A DNA stretch of 64,000 nucleotides, taken from contig SVFV01000017.1 in assembly GCA_015056655.1 (NCBI GenBank), forward strand, positions 1 through 64,000, read 5' to 3'. This DNA is from Butyrivibrio sp. Lineage in GTDB: Bacteria; Bacillota; Clostridia; Lachnospirales; Lachnospiraceae. The notes beneath the pieces were generated by a model. The model saw nothing but the letters and a program-made list of their open reading frames with translations, was not told the origin of the DNA and ran no database searches. Within the stretch, counting starts at the first letter, position 1; each line of letters begins with the position of its first letter. This document shows positions 57,042 through 64,000 of this stretch, piece by piece. A program made the position numbers and the translations under genes.

Positions 57042-57725
57042 ATGGAATCATTATTATTTAATTCAGTAATTGAATCAGGAAATATCACTGCAATGGCTTT
57101 TATGGCATCTACCCTTTGCTCACTTGCAATCGGTATCTATATAGCATTCATGGCAAACATTAAGGGTGGAACTTCAAGAAGCCTTTCAATCACACTGGCT
57201 CTTCTTCCTGCGGTAGTACAGCTTGTAATCATGCTGGTTAACGGAAATGTAGGAGCTGGAGTTGCAGTAGCCGGAACCTTCTCACTAGTAAGATTCAGAT
57301 CTCAGCCTGGTTCAGGACAGGATATCACAAACATTTTCCTGGCTATGGCAGTAGGCCTTGCAACAGGAATGGGATATATCGGAGTAGCACTTGTTTTCGC
57401 AGTAATCATCACACTTGCTAACCTTGCACTTAAGGTTATGAACTTTGGCGGACATGGATGTGATGTTAAGACAGTAAAGATTACAGTACCTGAAAGCCTT
57501 GATTTTGAAGGCATATTCGATGATATCTTCTCAAGATACACATCAAATGCAGGACTTATGGAAGTAAAAACAACAGGAATGGGAAGCCTTTATAAGCTTA
57601 CCTATAATGTAACAATGAGACCTCAGGCATCTACAAAGGGAATGATCGATGAGATGCGTCAGAGAAATGGAAACCTTGAAATCAGCTGCACAAGACCTGT
57701 AGCTGTAGTGCCGGAAGGACTTTAG
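57042..57725 (+). CDS. DUF4956 membrane protein
   Basis: A 227-residue protein with four to five membrane helices in the first 140 residues, including the conserved 'AGVAVAGTFSLVRFRSQPGSGQDITNIFLAMAVG' loop, followed by a cytoplasmic domain. This is the DUF4956 family that regularly accompanies VTC-domain proteins. A role as membrane partner, for instance in moving or anchoring the polymer product, is inference. It lies 46 bp after the VTC gene. Confidence 0.88.
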   Translation: MESLLFNSVIESGNITAMAFMASTLCSLAIGIYIAFMANIKGGTSRSLSITLALLPAVVQLVIMLVNGNVGAGVAVAGTFSLVRFRSQPGSGQDITNIFLAMAVGLATGMGYIGVALVFAVIITLANLALKVMNFGGHGCDVKTVKITVPESLDFEGIFDDIFSRYTSNAGLMEVKTTGMGSLYKLTYNVTMRPQASTKGMIDEMRQRNGNLEISCTRPVAVVPEGL

Positions 57726-57772
57726 TCTAAACTGAAAGTGATTCTCATCAGAGAAAAGGATGGGCTTTAAAT

Positions 57773-59572
57773 ATGAGAAAAAGAAATTTAATGGCTGTTT
57801 TTGCAACAGGAATGGTTTTAGGAGTTGGCGCAGCAGCCTGCGGAATTGCAGGAAGCGCAAATTCAAATAGTGAAAGTAATAGTGCTGCAGATGAAAGTAG
57901 CACAGAAACTGAAGAAAGCGCTGTTGCTGCAGATACAGCATCAAACACCGCTACTTTGGCAACAGCCGATGTAGACACTTCTACAATAGGTGCTGTAACA
58001 AAGGTTTCAGATCTTGATCTGGAAAACATGTTTACAGACAGAGATATTGATACTGGTTATGATGAGAGCCAGTCTGCGGTAATCACCTTAAATGGAGATA
58101 GCGCAGAAGGCACAGGAAGTGGATTTTCCATAGATGGAACAACAATTACCATTACGGAGGAAGGAACCTACATATTCAAAGGTAGCCTTAGTGATGGACA
58201 GATTGTGATCGAGGCGGATGATGCAGCCAAGATCCAGATAGTTTTAAACGGAGTAGACATAACCAATGATGATAGCGCATGTATATGGGTAAAGAGCGCT
58301 GACAAGGTATTTGTCACTCTCGCAGCAGGCAGTGATAACACATTATCCGACACTGGTGCTGAGTATGTACAGACAGATGATTCATCGAATGTTGATGGCG
58401 TTATTTTTAGTAAGGACGACATCACATTCAATGGATCAGGAACACTAACCATAAATGCCAGCTATGCTAATGGCATTGTTGGAAAAGACGATGTAAAGTT
58501 CACAAGCGGAACCTACAATATTAGTGCTACTGGCAATGCCATTGAAGGCAAGGATTCAGTAAGAATCAAGGATGGAACCTTCAACCTCAACAGCGGAAAA
58601 GAAAAGGATGGTATCCATACAAGTAATGAAGAGGATGCTGGAAAGGGCTACATCTACATTGAAGGTGGAGATCTCTCTATTTCAGCTCAGGACGATGGTA
58701 TTCATGCAGCAACTGTCCTTTATATAGCTGGTGGAAACATAGATGTTACTGAAAGCTATGAGGGTCTTGAAGGGGACACCATAGATATCCTTGGTGGAAA
58801 TATAAAGTTGAAGGCAAGCGATGATGGCTTAAATGCTTCAACAAGTACCTCTCAGGATGAGTTTGGCTTTGGAAACATGGGCGGTGGAATGGAATATGAT
58901 GAAAATGCATATATCCATATCTACGGCGGAGAGTTATATGTAAATGCAGATGGTGACGGAATTGACTCCAACGGCGACCTCTATGTGGATGGCGGATATG
59001 TGGTAGTTGATGGACCTGAGCAGGATATGAACGGTTCTCTTGATACAGGTGGAAACGCATACATTTATGGCGGAACAGTAATTGCAGTTGGTTCATCAGG
59101 AATGGTTGAAAATTTCAGCTCTGAATCAGGACAGTACTCGGTAAAATATGGATTTGAGAGTACCTTAGAAGCAGGCACTCAGATCACAATAGCAGACAGT
59201 AATGGAAATGAGCTTCTTAGCTACACACTCACAAAGAGTGCAGTTTCAATAGTATATAGCTCGGCAGATATAGCAGAAGGTGATTACACAATAACAGCTG
59301 GTGAGACATCCGATACATTCACAGTAAGCGATAAGGCTACATCAGCCGGAACTGAATCAGGCTTTGGTCCAGGAATGGGCGGTGGACACGGACAGATGCC
59401 TGATGGAGAAAGACCTGAATTTAAGGAAGGCGAGATGCCAGAGCTTCCTGACGGTGAAATGCCAGATTTTGAGAATGGCGAGATGCCTCAACCTCCAAGT
59501 GGAGGAATGCCACAGTCATCAGATGGAAATGGTGTAGACGCATCAACCCAGGATAGTACAGACCCCAATTAA
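57773..59572 (+). CDS. Cthe_2159-type carbohydrate-binding surface protein
   Basis: A 599-residue exported protein. The signal sequence ends in a weak lipobox ('GVGAAACG', Cys23) and a serine/glutamate-rich spacer follows. Residues about 110-510 form repeats typical of the Cthe_2159 right-handed beta-helix ('GIVGKDDVKFTSGTYNI', 'AIEGKDSVRIKDGTFNL', 'DDGIHAATVLYIAGGNIDV'), a family known to bind acidic plant polysaccharides. The tail repeats 'DGEMP'-like units ('EGEMPELPDGEMPDFENGEM'). There is no LPxTG motif, so it is probably lipid-anchored. Placed 47 bp after the DUF4956 gene, it is likely part of the same operon. Confidence 0.82.
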   Translation: MRKRNLMAVFATGMVLGVGAAACGIAGSANSNSESNSAADESSTETEESAVAADTASNTATLATADVDTSTIGAVTKVSDLDLENMFTDRDIDTGYDESQSAVITLNGDSAEGTGSGFSIDGTTITITEEGTYIFKGSLSDGQIVIEADDAAKIQIVLNGVDITNDDSACIWVKSADKVFVTLAAGSDNTLSDTGAEYVQTDDSSNVDGVIFSKDDITFNGSGTLTINASYANGIVGKDDVKFTSGTYNISATGNAIEGKDSVRIKDGTFNLNSGKEKDGIHTSNEEDAGKGYIYIEGGDLSISAQDDGIHAATVLYIAGGNIDVTESYEGLEGDTIDILGGNIKLKASDDGLNASTSTSQDEFGFGNMGGGMEYDENAYIHIYGGELYVNADGDGIDSNGDLYVDGGYVVVDGPEQDMNGSLDTGGNAYIYGGTVIAVGSSGMVENFSSESGQYSVKYGFESTLEAGTQITIADSNGNELLSYTLTKSAVSIVYSSADIAEGDYTITAGETSDTFTVSDKATSAGTESGFGPGMGGGHGQMPDGERPEFKEGEMPELPDGEMPDFENGEMPQPPSGGMPQSSDGNGVDASTQDSTDPN

Positions 59573-59586
59573 TTCTTCTTCCATAG

Positions 59587-59628
59587 AAAAAGCTCCTGCA
59601 AAGGATTTTTTCCTTAGCGGGAGCTTTT
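59587..59628 (+). terminator. Terminator, right member of the inverted pair
   Basis: AAAAAGCTCCTGC...GCGGGAGCTTTT forms a hairpin that ends the VTC operon. It is nearly identical to the reverse complement of 56076-56116, so the two flank the operon as an inverted repeat. Confidence 0.82.
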
Positions 59629-59638
59629 AACATAGGAA

Positions 59639-59670
59639 TTTAGTTTGATTTTAGTTTAGCATTTTATTAT
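59639..59670 (+). promoter_or_regulatory. Tandem 11-bp operator and -10 of the DUF3810-regulator-kinase operon
   Basis: TTTAGTTT (59639-59646) repeats 11 bp later (59650-59657). TATTAT (59665-59670) follows 7 nt downstream as a -10. Period and spacing equal those before the VTC gene, although the bases between differ, which argues for one shared regulator. Confidence 0.62.
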
Positions 59671-59680
59671 TGTTATTAAT

Positions 59681-60793
59681 ATGAGACGAAAAGTTTTTGC
59701 TTCAATTTTCATATTGACTATAGTGCTGAATATTTTATCGATAGTTAGCACAGGCTTTGCAGATTTTTACACAAGATATATCTTTCCGATATGGGAGAGG
59801 ATCATGGGAGGAATAACATCACCCATGCCATTTTCCTTTGGAGAATGGATGATTATAGCAGGGCTTTTATGGCTACTGGTTCTATTGATTTCCTTCATAG
59901 TATTTTGCGTAAAGAAAAATCGCTTTTTTGTCGGATTTGGCAGAGCCACAATAGATCTTCTAATAATAATTGCACTGGTCATGACACTTAACTGCTTCAT
60001 AAATTACCACACGACACCCATTGGCGAGGAGATGACAAAAGAAGCTGGTGGAGAAAAAAGACAGTACACAGTGTCAGAGCTTGCAGAGTACCGGGACTTT
60101 GTTGTAACGAGATGCAACGAGCTTGCAGAGAAAATGGACAGGGATGAAAACGGATTTGTCAGATATGCAGGAACTGATGATGTAGACACAGTTAACGCAC
60201 TTATGGCAAAGGAAGCTAAGAAATCCATGGCAGGGCTATCCGACAGATTCCCTAAGCTTTCAGGATATTATGTAAATGCGAAGCCCCTCCTTTTTTCCGG
60301 CTTTATAAGTCAGCAGTATATGCAGGGTTACTACTTCCCGTTTTCCATGGAGGCTAACTATAACAACGTGATGTACGTTATGAATAAGCCTTTTACCATG
60401 TGCCACGAGCTATCTCACACAAAGAGCTACATCATGGAGGATGAAGCGAATTTCCTTGCGTACCTTGGATGCACGAATTCAGAGGACGAGGTCTTTGAGT
60501 ACAGCGGATATATCGGGATTCTGAACTATGTAAATAATGAGTTCTATAACAATGTGACTAAGGAAGAGTACGAATCCCATGTGAAGCTGTCGGATAAGGT
60601 TAAGACGGATAACATTTTCCTGACAAAGGAGAGCTGGGACAAGGTAGAAGAAAACGCTGTGTTATCTACAGAAACAGTGAAGCAGGCAGCAGATACCTTC
60701 GTGGATACAACTCTTAAGGTAAATGGAATAGATGATGGAATTGCCAGCTACTCAAGGGTAGTGGAGCTGCTTTTAATGGATTATTACAAATGA
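59681..60793 (+). CDS. DUF3810 membrane protein with HExxH motif
   Basis: A 370-residue protein with three N-terminal membrane helices (about 8-28, 58-84 and 92-110) and a large extracytoplasmic domain holding 'TMCHELSHTKSYIMEDEANFLAYLGC' (about 243-268). The H-E-x-x-H and downstream glutamate are a zinc-metallopeptidase pattern; peptidase activity of DUF3810 is not established to my knowledge. There is no ribosome site before the ATG, and the predicted -10 ends only 10 bp upstream, so the message may be leaderless. It is followed at once by the regulator-kinase pair. Confidence 0.82.
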   Translation: MRRKVFASIFILTIVLNILSIVSTGFADFYTRYIFPIWERIMGGITSPMPFSFGEWMIIAGLLWLLVLLISFIVFCVKKNRFFVGFGRATIDLLIIIALVMTLNCFINYHTTPIGEEMTKEAGGEKRQYTVSELAEYRDFVVTRCNELAEKMDRDENGFVRYAGTDDVDTVNALMAKEAKKSMAGLSDRFPKLSGYYVNAKPLLFSGFISQQYMQGYYFPFSMEANYNNVMYVMNKPFTMCHELSHTKSYIMEDEANFLAYLGCTNSEDEVFEYSGYIGILNYVNNEFYNNVTKEEYESHVKLSDKVKTDNIFLTKESWDKVEENAVLSTETVKQAADTFVDTTLKVNGIDDGIASYSRVVELLLMDYYK

Positions 60794-60808
60794 TTTTCGG
60801 AGGGAAAA

Positions 60809-61483
60809 ATGAAATTACTTCTTGCAGAGGATGAAAAAGAGCTGTCAAATGCGCTGGTTGCCATTTTGAAGCACTCAAGCTATACAGTTGATGCTGTTTA
60901 TGATGGACAGGATGCGCTGGATTACATACTTACAAGTGAGTATGACGGAATTATCTTGGATATCATGATGCCTGGAATGGAGGGCACAGAAGTCCTCAAG
61001 GAAATTAGAGCAAAGGGAATTTCAACTCCTGTTCTTTTCCTTACAGCGAAGTCTGAGATTGATGACAGGATTAAAGGCCTTGATCTTGGGGCTGATGATT
61101 ATCTTACAAAGCCCTTTGACATGGGAGAACTCCTTGCAAGAATCAGGGCTATGACCAGAAGAAAGGCAGATTATGCTCCTAACAATCTAAGCTGCGGAAA
61201 TCTTAGTTTGGACAGAGCTACCTATGAGCTTAGTACACCGGAGCATGAGAGCATAAGGCTTGTGGGCAGAGAGTTTCAGATGCTTGAGATGCTCATGGAG
61301 AACCCAGGAAGAGTTATATCTGTTGATACTTTCATGGACAGAATCTGGTCTGATGGTGAAGCGGACGTAAATGTAGTATGGGTCTATATTTCCAATATCA
61401 GGAAAAAGCTTACTTTGCTTGAAGCAAACTGCGAGATCAAGGCTTCAAGGGGCGTCGGATATTCAATGATTGTTAAAGCTTAA
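60809..61483 (+). CDS. OmpR-family response regulator (CiaR-like)
   Basis: A 224-residue regulator. The receiver shows 'LLLAEDEKELSNAL', the phospho-aspartate in 'DGIILDIMMPGMEGTEV' and 'DYLTKPFDMGELLARI'; the winged helix (about 125-223) shows 'LVGREFQMLEMLMENPGRVISVDTFMDRIW' and 'VWVYISNIRKKL'. Its kinase follows after 11 bp. The tandem TTTAG sites before this operon and the VTC operon are the natural targets (inference). A GGAGGG site precedes the ATG. Confidence 0.92.
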   Translation: MKLLLAEDEKELSNALVAILKHSSYTVDAVYDGQDALDYILTSEYDGIILDIMMPGMEGTEVLKEIRAKGISTPVLFLTAKSEIDDRIKGLDLGADDYLTKPFDMGELLARIRAMTRRKADYAPNNLSCGNLSLDRATYELSTPEHESIRLVGREFQMLEMLMENPGRVISVDTFMDRIWSDGEADVNVVWVYISNIRKKLTLLEANCEIKASRGVGYSMIVKA

Positions 61484-61494
61484 TCGGAGTCAGT

Positions 61495-62853
61495 ATGGTC
61501 AAAAAACTACGAAGAAAATTTGTTCTTACAGCAATGCTGTCACTTCTTGTGATAATCATCTGTATCATCGGTGTTATCAATGTGTACAATTACGTTCAGA
61601 TTCAAATGGGCGCAGACGAGATCCTGACTATTCTGTCTGAGAATGATGGCTTTTTCCCTGATCCTGTTTTTATGGGAATGATAAAAGAAGAACAGAATAA
61701 AACCCTGAATAATCAAAAGAATGAAAATGATGATAAGTCAGAAGATGGTCCTCCGCCATTTCCTGAGGGTGAGATGTTCTGGGGGGATAAAACCAATTAC
61801 AACAGACAGATGGAGATGCCATACCAGTCCAGATATTTCTGGGTAAGGCTTAGTGAGGATGGCAGTGTTAAGGAGATAAACACAGGCCATATTGCGGCTA
61901 TTTCTTCAAGCGATGCAAAGAGTGTTGCGACAGATATCTATGAAAGCGGCATAGTACAGGGCTACTATGACAATCACTACAGATATTTGGTCAAGCAAAA
62001 TGACAATGGCGAGTACCTGGTGATGTTCGTAGACTGTAGCAGAGATTTTTACAACGCAAACAGACTTCTTATCATGACCGTGCTTATAGGCATCATCAGT
62101 CTTCTGGCGATGTTTATCCTTGTATATATGTTCTCAGGAAAAGCAGTTGCGCCTGTGGTTGAGTCCCTGGAAAAGCAAAAGAGATTCATCACTGATGCCG
62201 GACACGAGCTTAAAACACCTATTGCTGTTATCTCGGCAAACGTTGATGTGCTTGAGCTTGAAAGCGGAAAAAGTGAGTGGACAAACAGTATTCGCGGTCA
62301 GGTAAAGCGAATGACAGAGCTTGTCAAAAATATGCTGACTCTTTCTCGAATGGAGGAGGAGAACATCCATGTAGTTTTTTCTGACCTGAACTTAAGCCAG
62401 ACTATTGTTGAAAACTCGGCCAGCTTTGCGGCGGTAGCTGATTCCAAGGGCTTAAAATACAACCTGGATATTGCAGAGGATATCCATATCCTTGGTGATA
62501 AGAACGGAATCAATCAGCTTTCATCTCTACTGATCGACAATGCTATGAAGTATTCCTCAGAAAATGGAAGCGTAAATGTAATGCTTTCAAAGGATCAGAG
62601 AGGAAAAAAAGCTATATTTGAGGTATCAAATACCTGCGATAGTATCCCGGAAGGAAATCTGGACAGACTTTTTGACAGATTTTATCGAGCAGACAATTCA
62701 CGAAGCAGAGATACAGGAGGTTATGGAATAGGCCTTTCTGTTGCAAGAGCTATAGCGAATTCTCATGGCGGAGAAATAGAGGCTCAGCGTGACGGAGATC
62801 ACATAATAAGGTTTATAGTAAAGATTCCTGTGGCAAAAAATAAGACAAACTGA
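61495..62853 (+). CDS. Sensor histidine kinase with extracytoplasmic sensor domain
   Basis: A 452-residue kinase. Two membrane helices (about 10-32 and 190-215) frame a sensor domain of about 155 residues that includes a charged, proline-rich insert ('KSEDGPPPFPEGEMFWG'). HisKA has 'FITDAGHELKTPIAVISANVDVLE' with the phospho-histidine; HATPase shows 'LIDNAMKYSSENG', 'FDRFYRADNSRSRDTGGYGIGLSVARAI'. It pairs with the regulator just upstream and is followed by a lipoprotein gene after 42 bp. Confidence 0.93.
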   Translation: MVKKLRRKFVLTAMLSLLVIIICIIGVINVYNYVQIQMGADEILTILSENDGFFPDPVFMGMIKEEQNKTLNNQKNENDDKSEDGPPPFPEGEMFWGDKTNYNRQMEMPYQSRYFWVRLSEDGSVKEINTGHIAAISSSDAKSVATDIYESGIVQGYYDNHYRYLVKQNDNGEYLVMFVDCSRDFYNANRLLIMTVLIGIISLLAMFILVYMFSGKAVAPVVESLEKQKRFITDAGHELKTPIAVISANVDVLELESGKSEWTNSIRGQVKRMTELVKNMLTLSRMEEENIHVVFSDLNLSQTIVENSASFAAVADSKGLKYNLDIAEDIHILGDKNGINQLSSLLIDNAMKYSSENGSVNVMLSKDQRGKKAIFEVSNTCDSIPEGNLDRLFDRFYRADNSRSRDTGGYGIGLSVARAIANSHGGEIEAQRDGDHIIRFIVKIPVAKNKTN

Positions 62854-62895
62854 TAAAATGCAAGAAGTTCAAAGCCTATTAGAAATGAGGACAGG

Positions 62896-63714
62896 ATGAA
62901 AAGAAGATTTTTTGCAGCAGGAGCTTTAGTGATGGCGCTCCTTATCGGTGGATGTGGATTATCCGAGGAGAATTTACAGCTTGTTACAGAGACCAGAGAG
63001 AATCTTACAAAAGCGAAGACTGAAGCTGAGACCATTTATGGAAAGGTCACAGATGATGATAATGAAAAATATCTGGCTGATCTGGCTACGGAATACGAAG
63101 AGTTCGAGGCACTTAATCTCGAGAAGCTTAAGGATGAGGATGTAGAGGAGCTTGTTCCCAGAATGAAGGAGCTCATATCTTCTTATGAAGAACTCTACAT
63201 AGAGCTTGAGAGTGTGCATAAATACGAGCAGGATACTGCTGCGGAAGAGGCTAAGTACAAGGAAGTTACCTGCTACATAGAAAATAAGTCAGGTTCAGAG
63301 TTATCAGGAATTGTTTTAAATGATGTTACAAAGGGCGAAAGCTCAGACAATATTCTTTTTGAAGGAGAAACACTTCCTTCTGGAAGAATGCTTGCGGGAG
63401 TGACATTTTCTCTTTACTCTGAGAGCACTGCCTGGCAGCTTGTTACTACAGATACTCTTGGAAATGAGAACACCTATGATGTGACATTTACAGATTTTGA
63501 TAATCTTTCTCAAAATGGAATGTCACTTACGATATATTCTCCGGAGAGCGAGAGCAGTGTGAGCGTTGGAAGCTATGTAGCGGTTCCTGAGCCTGAAGAA
63601 GCTGTAGAAGATGCAACAGAAGGCGAAGCTACAGAGGATTCCTCTGAAGAAGAGACAGATACAACAGCCGAAGAAGAAAACACCGACACTACTGAAGATA
63701 GCGCCGGTGAATGA
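62896..63714 (+). CDS. Lipoprotein with coiled-coil region and acidic tail
   Basis: A 272-residue exported protein. The signal peptide ends in a good lipobox 'LLIGGCGL' (Cys20). A helical, charged region (about 24-105) is followed by a beta-rich domain ('VTCYIENKSGSELSGIVLNDV', 'LAGVTFSLYSESTAWQLVTTD') and a very acidic threonine/glutamate tail. I do not recognise the family. It is the last gene of the DUF3810-regulator-kinase unit, so it could be an accessory sensor or a target of that system. Confidence 0.75.
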   Translation: MKRRFFAAGALVMALLIGGCGLSEENLQLVTETRENLTKAKTEAETIYGKVTDDDNEKYLADLATEYEEFEALNLEKLKDEDVEELVPRMKELISSYEELYIELESVHKYEQDTAAEEAKYKEVTCYIENKSGSELSGIVLNDVTKGESSDNILFEGETLPSGRMLAGVTFSLYSESTAWQLVTTDTLGNENTYDVTFTDFDNLSQNGMSLTIYSPESESSVSVGSYVAVPEPEEAVEDATEGEATEDSSEEETDTTAEEENTDTTEDSAGE

Positions 63715-63999
63715 TCAAACTATTATATGAAGTAAATCTAATATGAATCCAGTGAAGGTACCAATCAGATAAAGGATCAATGTGATCTGAATATTTCTGG
63801 TGGTGCCTTCATTTACTCTGTAGAGAATTAAGAGGCCGACACCAGCTCCGACAAGGAGTCCACTCATCATAGTACCAAAGGTTATGATTCCTGAGATATA
63901 AAGCTCCGTAATTACAATTGAAGCTGCGCAGTTAGGAATAAGTCCAACAAGTCCGGCAAGGGCGTGACTTAGAATTACGTTGCCCTGGAGGAAGCCTGC
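63715..63999 (-). CDS. C-terminal part of a multi-pass permease (putative heavy-metal/manganese exporter family)
   Basis: An ORF missing from the track because it runs off the window: 94 residues to the stop codon, reading '...VILSHALAGLVGLIPNCAASIVITELYISGIITFGTMMSGLLVG'. Three membrane segments and the 'IPNCAAS' motif resemble the ArsP_2-like putative 10-TM metal exporters common in Lachnospiraceae. The 5' part lies beyond base 64000. It converges on the lipoprotein gene with no gap between the stop codons. Confidence 0.6.
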   Translation of the reverse strand, partial: AGFLQGNVILSHALAGLVGLIPNCAASIVITELYISGIITFGTMMSGLLVGAGVGLLILYRVNEGTTRNIQITLILYLIGTFTGFILDLLHIIV

Positions 64000-64000
64000 C

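Overview
The window is the replication-origin region of a low-GC Gram-positive chromosome, most likely a Butyrivibrio/Pseudobutyrivibrio-type member of the Lachnospiraceae (inference). The support is: the order rnpA-rpmH-oriC-dnaA-dnaN-yaaA-recF-gyrB-gyrA; the DUF3881-serS-DUF4446-parB-parA block; three perfect parS sites; and a reverse rubrerythrin, LuxS and a Cthe_2159-type carbohydrate-binding protein, all usual in this family. Genes left of oriC run on the minus strand and most genes right of it on the plus strand, so transcription mainly follows replication.

Layout. 1-1.5 kb: a tRNA-Arg(CCT) gene with a broken partial copy 1.2 kb away; between them lies an MNT/HEPN (MntA/HepT-like) pair inside a 12-bp inverted repeat, which looks like the remnant of a small tRNA-targeted element. 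1.5-13.4 kb: housekeeping genes (DUF3881, serS, DUF4446, parB, parA, rsmG, mnmG, mnmE, jag/khpB, yidC, yidD, rnpA, rpmH; rpmH is missing from the ORF track). 13.4-15.6 kb: oriC, with DnaA boxes on both sides of dnaA. 15.6-22.8 kb: dnaN, yaaA, recF, gyrB, gyrA. 22.8-31 kb: a GGDEF protein coupled to gyrA, a microprotein with a FliM-like EIDALI motif, a ClC-type transporter, exonuclease III, and an MBOAT/SGNH-like/GT-C set for envelope polysaccharide. 31-32.6 kb: an RpiR regulator and a reverse rubrerythrin.

32.8-42 kb holds a sulfur amino-acid region: LysR regulator, PLP transsulfuration lyase, CysK-like synthase, an AhpD-like CxxC protein, MetNIQ, an iron-type alcohol dehydrogenase, LuxS and MtnN. 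Together these import methionine and carry sulfur from S-adenosylhomocysteine through homocysteine and cystathionine to cysteine. A palindrome of LysR-site type (TATAGG-N5-CCTATA) recurs upstream of three of these units and suggests one regulon.

42-55 kb: two EAL-type c-di-GMP phosphodiesterases on either side of pgi, an S66 peptidase overlapping murG, an alpha/beta hydrolase, an HD-GYP-like protein with a two-component pair, a RluA-type pseudouridine synthase and an unrecognised protein. 56-63.7 kb: VTC-domain protein, DUF4956 membrane protein, Cthe_2159-type surface protein, then DUF3810 HExxH membrane protein, an OmpR-type regulator, its kinase and a lipoprotein. Both promoters in this block carry the same 11-bp tandem operator at the same distance from the -10, so the regulator probably controls the whole block. 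The window ends in the C-terminus of a multi-pass permease on the minus strand.
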